Below are positions 30,046 to 42,223 of a DNA stretch of 64,000 nt, one piece after another. Every line of letters begins with the position of its first letter. Position 1 is the stretch's first letter. Both the position numbers and the translations under genes were made by a program. Origin of the DNA: Bidens hawaiensis (taxonomy: Eukaryota; Streptophyta; Magnoliopsida; Asterales; Asteraceae); the NCBI GenBank assembly GCA_021521415.1, contig JAIQDT010000028.1, positions 1,401,001 through 1,465,000 of the forward strand, read 5' to 3'. The notes under the pieces are model-generated. The model made no database searches and was not told the origin of the DNA. It worked only from the letters and a program-made list of their open reading frames with translations.

Positions 30046-30919
30046 GGCTGAGGGGTGTGAGGCTTCAACGGGGGCGCTAGAGCCCCTCCGCTCGCGCCCC
30101 CAGGCGCTAACACCACACCACCAGGGCGCTAGCGGGGGCGCTAACGCGAAAAACAATGCAGACGTGAGCCGGTTAGCGGGAGAAGAGAGAGGGTTACACA
30201 ACTTTTGATAGTTTTTTGACCGTTGGGAGCCGAACAAACAAAAAAAAAAAAAAAATTTCCTATATAATAATACCCCATTTCACCCATTTTATACCAAAAC
30301 TTCAAACCTTCACCCAAAATCAATTCATCTTCTCAACTTTTTTTTAAAAAAAATGGCTGGAAATTGGTTCCCAAACCTTGATTCAGATTATCTTGACGAT
30401 GATTTATGGTCGTCACCGCACCAACCGACTATCTTGACGATGATTTATCCCTCAATAAATTCAACAAAACCATGGAGGTGGTCTCTTATGACAAAAAGGA
30501 AAAAAGTCGAATGAGAGATTTGGACTTTCTTACTAGAGACTACAGTAACCTAAATCCGGTCGATCAAATGCTAATGGAAAAGCAAAAGGAACGTATCCGA
30601 AAGAGGTTGATCGAAGAAGACCAAGCCGAAGAATAAGAAGAATGTTTTTTTTAGTACTTTAATTTTTATTTTATTTTTAGATATTAATGTGTTTTTTTAT
30701 TAATGTGTGTTTTTTTTAATAATTTATGAGTTTTTTTAATAATACGTTGTTTGAATATATTTATAAAAAAATAAAAAAAAATTCGCTGGAGCCCCTCCAC
30801 ACCAGGGCCAGAGACTCCAACGGGGGCTCCAACACCCCCCTTATCCAGTTTCTCTCTCTGCCACACGTCATAATATTATTGGTTGGAGCCCCCATTAAAG
30901 CCCCCCACACCCTTCAGCC
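30046..30919 (+). mobile_element. Harbinger element E3, internally deleted E1 relative
   Basis: 874 bp with GGCTGAGGGGTG and CACCCTTCAGCC ends. The left TAA (30043-30045) is shared with E2 and the right TAA is 30920-30922. It keeps both ends and the first and last parts of ORF1 and has lost the middle. Subterminal GC-rich repeats have drifted (GGGGCTCCAACG instead of GGGGCGCGAG). Confidence 0.9.
30353..30636 (+). pseudogene. ORF1 remnant in E3
   Basis: The 5' part starts MAGNWFPNLDSDYLDDDLW. After about 75 bp the sequence jumps to the 3' part (SLNKFNKTMEVV...RLIEEDQAEE) in another frame. At the joint the 19-bp string TATCTTGACGATGATTTAT is present twice (30389-30407 and 30430-30448). The Myb-like domain is gone. 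Confidence 0.85.
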
Positions 30920-30922
30920 TAA

Positions 30923-32255
30923 TAAAAACGAGTCCTGAATTTATTGGAAATGTAACAGAAAAAATAATAATGTAAATGTAATTTAGGCTATTTTAATTTC
31001 AATAGTTGTTTTTTTAGAGTTTTTTTTTATTAAAATAAGGTGGGAGGAAAAAGTATTTACTAAAATAGATGATTTTTAAAATATTTATTAAATTAGGTGA
31101 TTTTTAAAAACCTATTTTTCTAGATCCTAATTTCATGTGATGCAAATATTTTCTACACCTTTTTTTTTTATCTAAATTTATAGACCAAACTATTTAATTG
31201 AACAATAAAAATTTTTTACATGTTTATTTTTTCATCTTGTTTTTGTTTTTGTTTTTGTTTTCTAAATTTTTTTGATGACGTTACGTTAGACAGTGTAAGT
31301 TATCTTGAAATTATTTTCTAGAAAAAAATGTTTCATTTTATGTTTATTATTATAAAGCTTTTTGAAAACAATCTAGAGAGATTAAATCTTGACATATAAG
31401 ACTTACATATAAGCTGCAGGTTGCTCTCTTTTTGTCGGTGAATGTTTTCAAAAGAGAACGTAAATTTTGAATAAACATTTTTTAATTAACTTACTAAAGA
31501 TATAAGTTCAGCTCGAAAAAACTATAGGGATGTTTCAAATACGCTCGGCTAGTATGAAGTTCGCTTGAAAAAGAGCCGGCTAAAAAAGGCTCGTATGTAA
31601 ACGAGTCTTGTCAAGCCAACTTGGTTTACATTCGATCGGAACCCGAGTTTTTCAGGGTTTGGCTCGTGCACAGCCGTACATCTAAGGTAGGACAAGCCTG
31701 AGACAAACCGAGTTAGTCGGCATTACTCATTTACATTTTAATTTAAGTCGAGTTTTTTGGTGATATTCAAGGATGCGACTAGCTTTTAAACAACCGTATA
31801 GTTTTTTTCAAGTGAGTTTTTCTCTTCATAAATTTGAAAACATTATTTATGTAGTTTTTCTTTTCTTTCAAATGGATTTGTATAGTTAAAAACAAAATAT
31901 GTTTTTTAATTAAAAATCATGTATACATACACTAAGTTTACAGCACGTGACGTAATGAAATTGCAATGAAGTAGTTCATAATTATTTTTATTATTATTAT
32001 TGTTACAAACTTAGCTTTCAGGAAACCTTTTTATAGTAATTTGAAAAAGAAAAACGAGATGAAAATAAATATTCTTTCAATTTTTCAGTTAAATAGTTTG
32101 GTTTGTTAAACATAGATAAACAAAATTTATAGAAGTTATTTTCATCCAATGAGATTAGGATTAACCTAATTTGGTAAATACTTTTGAAATCATCCGTTTT
32201 GGTAAATAGTTTTTCCTCCCATCCTGTTTTGGCAAAAAATAAAAACTCTTTTTTT
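30923..32255. other. AT-rich intergenic stretch
   Basis: No gene recognised. A GGCTCG/CGAGCC-rich repeat fragment lies at 31510-31680, similar in wording to 25878-26145. The rest is A/T-rich without recognisable coding. Confidence 0.4.
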
Positions 32256-32692
32256 GGGTGTGTTTGGGTAAGCTTATTTAACTTCAAAAGTGCTTTTGGT
32301 AAAAGTGATTTTTGCCATGTGGCCTTTTCAAAAGCACTTTTAAAAAAAAATATTTGGATTAGCTTTTATGCTGGAAAAGATCAAAAAGCAAATAAGATGC
32401 TTTTGTAAAGAGTGTTTGGCTTAGCTTTTTTAGAAGAAATTGCCAAAAAGGACATTCATATATTTTTGCTAATTTTACACACAATATTATATACTTAACA
32501 TTTTTTTAGACAAAAATGATAATTTAAAAAATTACAAAATATATAGTATAAACTGTTAGGACATATTTAGTGTTTGTGTTCCTTTCATCTATTATATTAG
32601 ATAATTCAAGTCAATATTACAACTTGTTAATTTCAAAGTAAATTCATGCATAATGCAAATAATTCTTAAAAGCACATTCAACCTCGAATCCA

Positions 32693-34068
32693 TTACATCT
32701 TGAACATAGCATCTCGTATTGCCGCCATATACAAATCATCATCATTCGTTCGACTTGTACTTGGACCTTCTTCATGAACTTCATTACTGGTACGACCATG
32801 AGGGGGATTGTAGGATTTTTCTTGTGCAATGTCAAATGCATCATCAAACATGTCGGCCTTTCTAATAAAGTTATGGATCCAATCGATGCTAACACAATTT
32901 TTACTTGGTGCTTGTACTTGTAATTAACATGCATCTTAACAATGCCCACCTAGCTTTCCAGTTCCACACTCCAAAAGTTCGTTCAATGATATTTCTCAAT
33001 GATGAGTGGTGATAGTTAAATGTCTCTTTGCGAGGAGCACACATAGCACTAGTCTGACCATGTTGAAAATCGGGTATATGGTAACGAATGTTCGTACCTT
33101 TGTATGGAGCGAGATACCCTTTAGTATTTGGGTATCCGGCATCAACAACGTAGTATTTCTCTGAAAATAAAAACCAACATTGCTATTCGTTTCAAACAAC
33201 TATTTATAACATAAAAGTTGCATTACTTAAAAAATTATACTAACCACCCGTTGGATGTGGAAAACGAAGGTGCGGTCTCAGTAAGGCTTCATTAAAAATT
33301 CTTGTGTCATGTGCGGTCACCACCCATCCGGTCCATACAAATGTAAACCACATGTCAAAATCACAAACAGCCATTATATTTTGTGTAGCATATCCCTTTC
33401 GACCAATGTACTTTGCTTGATCAGTCTATGGTGTTGATGCCCTCACGTGTGTCCCATCTATAGTACCGATGCAATCCTAAAAATACAAATAGTTATCATA
33501 ATTTAATCGTTTGTTAAAGTTTAAATACTATAAAAGTAACAGGAGCAGTGGATAATACCTTAAACATTGGATAGTATCAAGGATTTTTTTCAATATATGC
33601 GGGCACTTGCTCATTATAGTTCGCGGATGGCTTAATGAGAACAACACTCACCTTAAGCACGACTTCCAAAACTATATGGAAATGTCTATGTATGGTTTCC
33701 CCGGAATGACTAAAAGTTTCTTGCACAAACCTATTCGTACATCCATGAGCCAAAGTCATCAAGAAGATTCCGACCGACTCCTCAACAAACATATTATGTG
33801 TTTGCTTCAATCCGTAATTAGTTACAAAATCTCTATATAACGGTCTAAAAACCGGTACGTTCATTCTAAATATTTCATAACAATGTCTAGGATGGCCATT
33901 TAATATATCATTAATAAATATGTTCCCTATGTAATCCGAGGTGTGACATGGCGTTCGTGCGTTACGCATGTTATGAATAGTTAGCATCCTTTTCACAGCT
34001 AGTACACATAACCTTTTGAATTCAATATCCTCATTCTCCCGATATTCTTCATCACCATCAATTTCCAT
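32693..34068 (-). pseudogene. PIF/ALP1-like transposase of element F, decayed
   Basis: The start is MEIDGDEEYRENED at 34068. The N-terminal helical domain (HTSDYIGNIFINDILNGHPR, MTLAHGCTNRFVQETFSHSG) precedes the DDE nuclease: Asp in GTIDGTHVRAS, Asp in VVDAGYPNTKGY, Glu in IIERTFGVW. At least two introns with GT-AG borders are readable (near 33484-33559 and 33180-33250). Defects: a TGA after YIEKNP (before YYPMFK), a TAG after RASTP, and a frameshift near 32880 after VKIVLASIG. The frame closes at a TAA at 32693-32695 after AIRDAMFKM. It is inactive, and of a different lineage from E1-E3. Confidence 0.85.
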
Positions 34069-34403
34069 CCTACAGTAGTACCAAAACCATATAAGCAAAT
34101 ATATAATTGATAATCTACCATAAAACATAATCCATTTGTGGCATTAAAGAAAACACAAATTATAATACATTAGTCTAATGATAAAATATAAATATAAATT
34201 TAAAATCAAAACAGTAATGCGTAAGATAAAACATAATGTCGAATGATAATACAAATATAAAATGTCAAACAATAACACATAGTGTCAAACGATAACACAA
34301 AGTGTCAAACAATAACATATAATTTCAAACGACAACACATGAGGTCAAACGATAACCCACAAGTCCAAAAGATAACATATAAAATCAAAACGATAACATA
34401 ATG

Positions 34404-35620
34404 TCATCCTTCTTCCATAAGTAACTTAAGGAACTCCATCTTTCCTTCGTGAGTTTTCGGAAACATAAAAGGGTCACGAGTTATCTTATTGAGGAAGAAA
34501 CGCAATGCTAGTGAATAATTTCTAGAACCTTCGTTGAAACCTGGAAAAGTGAGGACAATGTTCATGCAATCTTCGATTGTTGAAGAGGAATCATTTGGTG
34601 GATAGGTTTGTTTGCTTTTGGTTGATATGGCATCCGATACAACTTCTATATTTTTCTCTAGAGACGAAGTTTTACTCTTGGTTGAACGATTGTTGGCAAC
34701 ATTCTTCTTCCTCTTACTCAAACTACTTTCACCAAAACTAAGAAAAATATGCATATCATCACCAAAATTATTTTCATCACTATCTCCTTTGCCCTCTATA
34801 TTTTCCTCACGTCGAACATTGCTTGGATTTCTATTGTTTTGAAACTGTAAAGGAGTCATAGCTTGATCTCCAACGGCAACAAAATCCCGAAACAAAGGAC
34901 CATAATGTGTCTCGTATATCTCCAAATTTGTGTTCCTAAATTTAGCAAACTCTTTATCCACCTACAATTTGCATTTATAAACAATTTATAAGGATTATAG
35001 AAAATATGAGAATTACTATGTTGCAAAGCTGATGCTTAAAAACACACTAGTTCCTAAATTTAGCTTACTTTTGATTTGTTTCAACTTAACTAAAGTTAAA
35101 ACAGTAATTTTAATCATGTCTAAATAAATGTCTAATATATTTGTTTGAAGTATCTCAAAACTTTAATATAAAAAATTCTTATGGTCCGGTCCGGTTTTAT
35201 ACGGTTGGTTTTTAGTATAAACCATAAACCAAACCGTTTGTTACGGTTTGAAAATATTGAAACCCACCGACCGAAAGTTAGGTAAACAACCAATCGTGAA
35301 ACCAAACCGATAACCGGTTTGGGGGGTTCGCAGTTTGAAACCAAACCATGAACACCCCTAATCATAATTACAACTTATATAATAATATTAGATTTTACCT
35401 TTATTTTCTCCTCCCACCACTCAAGCGATGCAACGATTAAGCTTCTCGTCCCACCGATTCCATTTTCAAGCCTCATTAAGCGATCATACAGCTTCCAATC
35501 CTTTTACATGCTGTCCCATTTGTTTCTAAATTGTTTTTTATCTAAGGTTTTACCTGTTCTGTCCTTCATGGTTTTTCCTAAATTCTCCCACCTAACCGTA
35601 TTGAAGGTAGTACCAGGTCT
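34404..35620 (-). pseudogene. Myb/SANT-like ORF1 of element F
   Basis: The exon at about 35620-35399 encodes a trihelix Myb-like domain (TVRWENLGKTMKDRTGKT, KKQFRNKWDSM, stop, KDWKLYDRL, ASLEWWEEKIK). The intron 35398-34962 has GT-AG borders and contains a MITE. The last exon, 34961-34404, encodes VDKEFAKFRN and a C-terminal conserved block ending EGKMEFLKLLMEEG. An in-frame TAG lies after RNKWDSM. It resembles L10-interacting-MYB-type ORF1 proteins. First exons, if any, lie beyond insertion G. Confidence 0.75.
35165..35366. repeat. MITE with GGGGTGTTCATGG end in ORF1 intron of F
   Basis: The right end AACCATGAACACCCCT and internal AAACCAAACCG/CGGTTTGG words are typical of hAT-like MITEs of plants. 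The left end is less clear. Confidence 0.5.
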
Positions 35621-36639
35621 ATTCCCCTTTATACATTTTAATAGATTTTACCTTTATTACTCCAGACTACTTTCGATTTATATTTTTTATTTTTGATGTT
35701 TCATAATCAACATCATTAGGTTGGTTTGCATCCATGACCTGATAACACTTTATCACAATTTCAAATAACCAAATAAGACTTTTAGTTATCCATATTCTAT
35801 GCATACAAATACAAACCACATAATATGATAACCAAGACAATAAACCAGAATAACTAAACTATTTTGATAACCAAAATAATAAACTAGAATAATGAGCATG
35901 AAATGAATTTTATCCAAAAAAAAAGATAACCGATTGTAACAACCCAAAAAAGGGGGCTAGAATTTTTTTTTTTTTTTTGGAGAAAACATATCGTTAGATA
36001 CCAAGTTGATGTTGCTCGAATAGTCGAAGCGAATCATACATTGATGGGCTTGGCCCGAACATAGAGACTATAGCTAATGGACTCGACCCAATTTAACCAA
36101 ACGAAACCGGAACTTGGTTAACCCAAACGAGCTCGAACTCGATAACTCTAAAAACTATAACAATCATTGCAAAAGTTATTTAATACAACCGGTTTCAATA
36201 ATATATAACTCAAACAACAAATGTTTATATATTACCGTCCGGTCTCTGAATCAAACGAAACAAAAACCGATAAATGAGTTTCGTGACACGCTAGATATTA
36301 TCTAAATTACATAACCCAATGTTTTTATATTAAAACTGGGTCCCTTATATTTTATTTATAACTTATTATTTGAATTTTAAAAATATAACAAAGATATGAT
36401 AAGATATTTTCCTATACTATTAAATCAATTGAGTTCATGAACATATGGCTTCTTTTTATTGGTATAATCTACTGCTTCCATATATAACAAACTCTTCTTT
36501 GATTTCTTCCCAATTAAGTAATTTAAAAAGAAATTCATTTATGTTTCTCATTTAATAAGAAAACAATTTATGTTTCTCATTTAATTTAATAAGAAATCCC
36601 TAAGTAACAAATGAGGAGCATTCGAAACAAAAAATGGTT

Positions 36640-36681
36640 CTCAAAGTTCTCAATTTGTCAAGGGCTCTCTTAAGATCCTTA
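36640..36681. repeat. Single arm of a fold-back MITE family
   Basis: ATGGTTCTCAAAGTTCTCAA followed by GGGCTCTCTTAAGATCC matches the right arm of the element at 62127-62622. The opposite arm was not found. A (TA) microsatellite follows at 36684-36725. Confidence 0.5.
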
Positions 36682-36729
<48 letters not shown>

Positions 36730-36808
36730 ATATAAATTATATTGATACATTTTATACTTTGTATCAATAAACGAAACCCTAATTTTCTTCATCATTTTAA
36801 TGAATTAA

Positions 36809-37252
36809 TGTAGGCTCCTGGACGGATCGTACACGGGATGTCGCTATCTGCGCAGGTGCGGAATCCCTGCGTAGGTAGATACGAGTGCAGAATATGTATA
36901 AATCAAACACACGAGCAATAACCGAAACACGTTATATTGATAACCGAACACGTGACTCGAGGTCACTATTACAGACTCTAAAACACGTAACTCACTTATA
37001 CACGAAATGAACTCGCTCTCAAAACGCTCAACTGATTAACCCTAAACTGTTACGGCTAAACAGTTTAAATAAGCACGACAACTTCGCCTCAGGCGAAGTT
37101 GTCCATAACTTCGCTTGTTCAACAAGTTCGCCAGAGCGAACTTGTTGACAACTTCGCACACACAAAAACATAAACATAATCATAAACATAATTACATTAC
37201 AGACTCGATTACAAATGGTAGACTATGAACTACTGACACACATGTACCAACA
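36809..37252 (-). repeat. 3' LTR of element B
   Basis: 444 bp; on the - strand it begins TGTTGGTACATG and ends AGGAGCCTACA. Palindromic GGCGAAGTT/AACTTCGCC and GCGAACTTGTT half-sites at 37078-37160 lie upstream of a TTATTTAAAC box. Confidence 0.95.
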
Positions 37253-37263
37253 GACTCCCCCTT
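37253..37263 (-). other. Polypurine tract of element B
   Basis: The - strand reads AAGGGGGAGTC directly before the 3' LTR, identical to element A. Confidence 0.9.
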
Positions 37264-37317
37264 GGCAGTAGCTTCATATCTTGATCTTTAAATCTTGAGT
37301 CTTGTAATCTTGCATCT

Positions 37318-40076
37318 CTACGCGTGCGCTCCCTCTCTAACACACACCGACACCACCCGTTGATATTTCCTAGCTTGATCCTTCCAAGCAGGAATGTAGA
37401 AGATCTTTTTCTCGTTGAGCATCTTCAGATCAGCCTGCGATAGATTAACAAGATGCATCGGGTCATAAATCCTAAGCACTTCTTGTTCATCCTCATCTTC
37501 CATTACCGCCTCCGCTGTCTCACAATCCACGAACCACCATTTTAGATCTTTGAGCACATCCTTGGGCATGAGCTTCATCGGTACTTCTTTAAGGCACCGG
37601 ATCGGTTTATACTTCATTATCATCCAAGGCTTTCCATCAGCTCTCAAACCTCTATCCTTGTCTTCGACAAGTTTCCCCTTTTGTGGTCTCATCAGCTCAA
37701 ACTTCTTCTCCTTAATACACTCCTTCCACACGATCTTCCCGATGATTCTAGCCATGTTGTCTTCACTTCGGTTTATCAATCCCAATCTGGCTAAATCTTT
37801 TACCTCACATTCAGGCAGTGTGTTTAAAGATCTCAACGTTCTCCTGAAGTACTGAATTCCATCGTATCTTTTGATCACGAAGAGCCGCAGCTGCTCATCA
37901 TATATCCAGCAGATAATACCTTTCTTTGCTTCTGCGTATCCCTTAATATTGTAACTCTTTTTGAACATTTTAGGGATCGCCGGCTTCTTCGTCTTTATGA
38001 ACCAGTGAGCACAACCATCCTTCCAATTCGGTTGTTCCTCCCATTCAGTATCTTCCTCAACAGTCTTATCACCCATCTCTGGCATCTCAACCTCCGGAAT
38101 CTCGTGTTCCACGGAGTCATCTACAATCTCCCCTTCCTCTATCACTTTCTCAACAGTAATTTGCTCACCGATCTTCTCAATCTCATCAACCGGCAGCACA
38201 TCTTCTTCCAGCATAAAATCATCATCATCCTCATCCAGCTCTTTTAATGCGTCGATTACGTCTTCGACATCATCATCATCATCATCAACCGCTACCACCT
38301 CGTCACCAGCTGCGCCTGAGAGGTTCTTGGCAGCTCACCACCTGCACCTTCCGGTGCATTGGGATCATCGTCTTGATCTTCTCTCCGTTTTGTCCGCAAC
38401 TCATCTCCCCTACAAGTCTTCTCCCCCTGAGATGCCAAGAATGCCTTGAAGGCATCTATTACTTTCCCGTGTTCAACCAGGAGGGCGGCTTGCAGTTGAT
38501 TGGATTCCACTAGGCTTTGAATGGTCTTTGACTGTTCAGCAACGATCCGCTCTAGCGATGCAATCCTTTCGGAGTCAGAAGTAGGCGTTGGAGTTGGCGG
38601 GACATCAGCAGCAGAAGTGACCGCAGGTGGTACACTTGGTAACCCTGCAGTAGTAGTAACTGTGGACTCAACAAATCGTGCAACTACCACCGGTGGAGTA
38701 AGCGATTGGGGTGGTAGAGACACAACTGCTGGAGCCGACGTCTCGACGGCAGTAACCTGTGCTGTAGAAGGAATAAGAGACATACCAGACAAGGCAGGTG
38801 GAGCAAAACGTACCAGCCTTGAAGATTCTCCAGCTCCCGAACCCATACCTGTCCGTTCTCTTCTTGAACGCCTGAGCACTAGTTGAACTGCTTCTTCTTC
38901 ATCAACTTCCTCATCATCATCGTCAACAGTTCTCGGCCTCTTTCCAGTCGTTCTCTCCCGAGACACCATTAGTCGTCTCGCTTCAGCAAATGTTTCGTCA
39001 AGATCGGAGTCAGCTACCGAAGTAACTGCTCTAGTAACCTCCATGACCTGAGAACCTGAGACATCCATATCAAACCATCCATGGCCGCTAAAAGCAGCAT
39101 CAAGATCTACTTCTTCAGCAGTAGGCACAGCAGGAGATGCAGCAGTTGGCACAGCAGCAGAGGCAACAGTAGATACAACAGGCGCAGCTGGTACAGCATG
39201 GGGTGCTGCCGCCTGATGTGGCTGTGGGTCTCTGAACTCGTCCCCTCCTGCAGGAACATACCCCGGGTTGATAAGATACCCAAACAGTGGAGTATGCCTG
39301 GGACGCAGCTCAGGCTTGCTACGTGTGCTCGAAGTCCGACACTGAGCGAAGATACGTTTCGTCACACATTCGACGTATCTTATAGGGCGTCTCTGCGGTA
39401 GCGACGGAGCGACATGATTGAGGATCATCTGTAAGAACCGAGGATACATAATAAATAGCTCGCGCGCCACAGCCCTCCTCTGACGATCAATCTCGTAAAA
39501 TATCAGCTGACTAAATGAATATCGTCGGTTGTAGGTCAGGGCAATCATGGCAGACTGCATCGTCGCGCCCATTCCATCAGTTCCTGCCTTCCTCCCAGAC
39601 ATGCATACGATCAAGACATGCATTAGGAAGCGCCACTGATCTAGTAAAAAACCTTTCCTCCTCTGTGTGTCCCCCAACGGACCTGAATAACCCATCCTCA
39701 GGTACGCTCCATCACGAAAAGGAGCTACGAACTCCGTTGGGTCATCCCTTGTCTCTTCTCCAAACTGCAAAGCCAACCGTATATCTTCAGAAGAAAACTG
39801 TATATCATGACCATTTACGGTTGCTCGCATCACCGGGGGCTCAGGCCTGCAATCATAAGATACCGACTGCCAAAAGTCTTCTATGTTAGGCAGTGAAATG
39901 GGCAGGGTATTTGTGATCGCATGAAAGATCCTTGAGCGCTGGAGAAACGTGATTATCTCCCTGTAGTCTTCCACACCTCTTGCGTCTGGATCTAACGTGA
40001 TGTACTGGTTATGGGCCGGAAAGAACTGTCTTTGATCATCACCGTCATCACCACCAGCACCGCCAACAGCAGCCAT
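37318..40076 (-). pseudogene. Third ORF of element B, broken by a short deletion
   Basis: The start ATG is at 40076 (MAAVGGAGGDDGDDQ). The N-terminal domain, linker and coiled coil are intact and very similar to A's ORF until RTSQAQ. There a deletion of roughly 40 bp (near 38310-38325) shifts the frame to a stop at 38292. The acidic stretch and C-terminal domain continue in another frame from 38298 to 37318 (ends REGAHA). As in A, no membrane segment is visible. Confidence 0.88.
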
Positions 40077-40078
40077 AT

Positions 40079-40656
40079 CTGCACAAAACAAAACAAGTTA
40101 GAGAACTGTTAAGCAACTCACAAGTTCGCGTTATACCATGAGCGAAGTTGTGATTAAAACTGTATAGGCGAACTTAAAGGTGAGGCGAAGTTGGGAACAA
40201 CTTCGCTTCGTCTGTAAGTTCGTCTAATGTAACTGTTAAACAAATTGATTTAGGCGAAGTTGAAGATAACTTCGCCTTATCACAACATCGCCTCAGGCGA
40301 AGATAAGTGTTAGGCGAAATTAAGCTTCAGGCGAAGTTGTGGATAACTTCGCCTCAAGCGAAATTAAGCACCAGGCGAAGTTGTGGATAACTTCGCCAAT
40401 AACCTAACTTCGCCTAAACCCTAACGGCGACTGTTAGAATTCCAACATCGGAATTCCTGTGTTGTCGGCTAAATCCGACGATCAAGAACATCAATACACA
40501 TGATATTAAGGATGTGAAGTTGAAAAGGACGTCCATGCACACGTTAACACAAGTTTTTAAGATTTCGGTTTTGACGGTCCGACGACCCGAGGTCTCGAAC
40601 CGGGTAAAAACGATCAAGAACCGAACGAGTTTGTGAGAGATATCGACAACACATAC
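40079..40656 (-). other. Predicted leader intron of the third ORF in B
   Basis: On the - strand the donor TTGAGG|GTATGTGTTG (40656) and the acceptor TTTTGTGCAG|AT (40079) match element A's sites. The intron contains a palindrome array at 40128-40432 with GGCGAAGTT/AACTTCGCC pairs. Confidence 0.5.
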
Positions 40657-40780
40657 CCTCAATGATAATAGAAACTAGAATCAAAGATCGAAAACGGAGA
40701 TAAAAATCAAGTTCGCCGGAAATCGCTCAAGTTCGCCGGAGAATTTTGAAAAATAATGATATTTTACTGTTTGAAAAGCC

Positions 40781-40787
40781 TTATATA
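40781..40787 (-). promoter_or_regulatory. Putative internal TATA box for the third ORF in B
   Basis: The - strand reads CCCTATATAAGG, preceded by a GGCGAAGTT palindrome cluster at 40803-40866. Position and order are the same as in element A. Confidence 0.5.
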
Positions 40788-40869
40788 GGGTCAGTGTTGG
40801 TCAGGCGAAGTTAGGGATAACTTCGCCGAGGCGAAGTTAAGCTCAAGTTCGCCTGATTCAACAACTTCG

Positions 40870-42156
40870 CCTACATTTTCAGAATCAACCCTTTAAGTTT
40901 GAACATTTTGCAATTAACATCTGAAACTTCCAAAAAGAGTTAAACAAAAATGATCAAGTCTAAGTAACCAGATATAAAATAATACAACTACAAAAATAGA
41001 AAAACTTATAAAAGTTTAACGAAATAAGGGATCAAATTTCAGTCTTGGTAGGGACAGCTATGTTTTAGAAAAGATCCTAACAGGAATCATACTAACTACG
41101 TGACTGTCACATAGATCCGTGTTTAGCTGTATTATGACATATAGAGACAGGTTGTAAGCAGGTAATATACTTAAGATGGTTTTCATCGTTTCTGTGATAC
41201 GAGTTATGTTCAATTAATCCTTAAAATTTAAGTGGGCAACAACTCAGAAATTTTGATGCCTCCTATCTATCCTCAAAGCGTATTTGGCTTTCCCCAAGTC
41301 ACCCCGAATTGACTTCGACCTATAGTGTCTGATTATCTTGTATGTATTCTTCTTTTGTTTCCCGTTCTTCATCTTGCTCTAAGATAGAGAAGTCTTGAAT
41401 TTATGATCACTAATATGTTACAATAACTCAAATTTTATTTTATTTTTTTTTTTTTAACATAGACTTCAAAGTAGAATTTTACTGCAAGTCCCGAATCTGG
41501 ATCACTGCAGTGTCTTGAAACGCTTTCTTCACGGGAATCAGAACACACATGGGCTCGTGTATGACTGTGTAATCGCTTTTCTGCCTATCATTCGAAAAGA
41601 TACATATGAAGACACGCAAAACTCTTAAGGTGTTTCCACGTAAAATCAAGTAAAATTAGTTTGTATCACATCTACTTTTACGCACCATAAAAAGTTACCA
41701 TGACATACAATGGCTGTCCTATAGTCTTTTAAGCCTAATAACTTCACTAGTTAAGCACACACAATCAGTATATATATCATTTTCCAAGGTTGGATCAACT
41801 TTCTGTTAAACATAGCACACTTACTTCATACGAAGTAATAGACTTGAAAAGTAATTTCATTTCCCTGAAAATATTTTGATTTCAATCGCCCCGATCACGT
41901 CAAAGTGTTCAGGTAAACGGCAATCCTGACGATCCAATGGATCAACTGGACCGACCACATACAATTATGTGTCCTTCTAACTATGTATGACCAACTAATT
42001 TTCAGCGACAGAAAGAAAACACATCATAACTGCCCCGGTCACTTTCAGTCATCTGGTTAATGGCGACCCTCATTTTCTAAGTAGAAACGAGGACCAAAAC
42101 ATATCCGTGGATATGTCCATCAAACGGAGGTAACCGACTAATTTTAAGCAATAGTG

Positions 42157-42203
<47 letters not shown>

Positions 42204-42222
42204 AAATAAACACAAAAATATG
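40870..42222 (-). other. Post-pol spacer of element B
   Basis: Reverse counterpart of 5449-6848, with T runs near 42161-42202 and 41440-41456 (A runs on the coding strand). No ORF. Confidence 0.7.
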
Positions 42223-42223
42223 G

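Noticed and set aside
29741..30208. 155-codon + strand open frame over the E2/E3 joint
   Set aside because: It is driven by the GC-rich subterminal repeats of two transposons and crosses their boundary.
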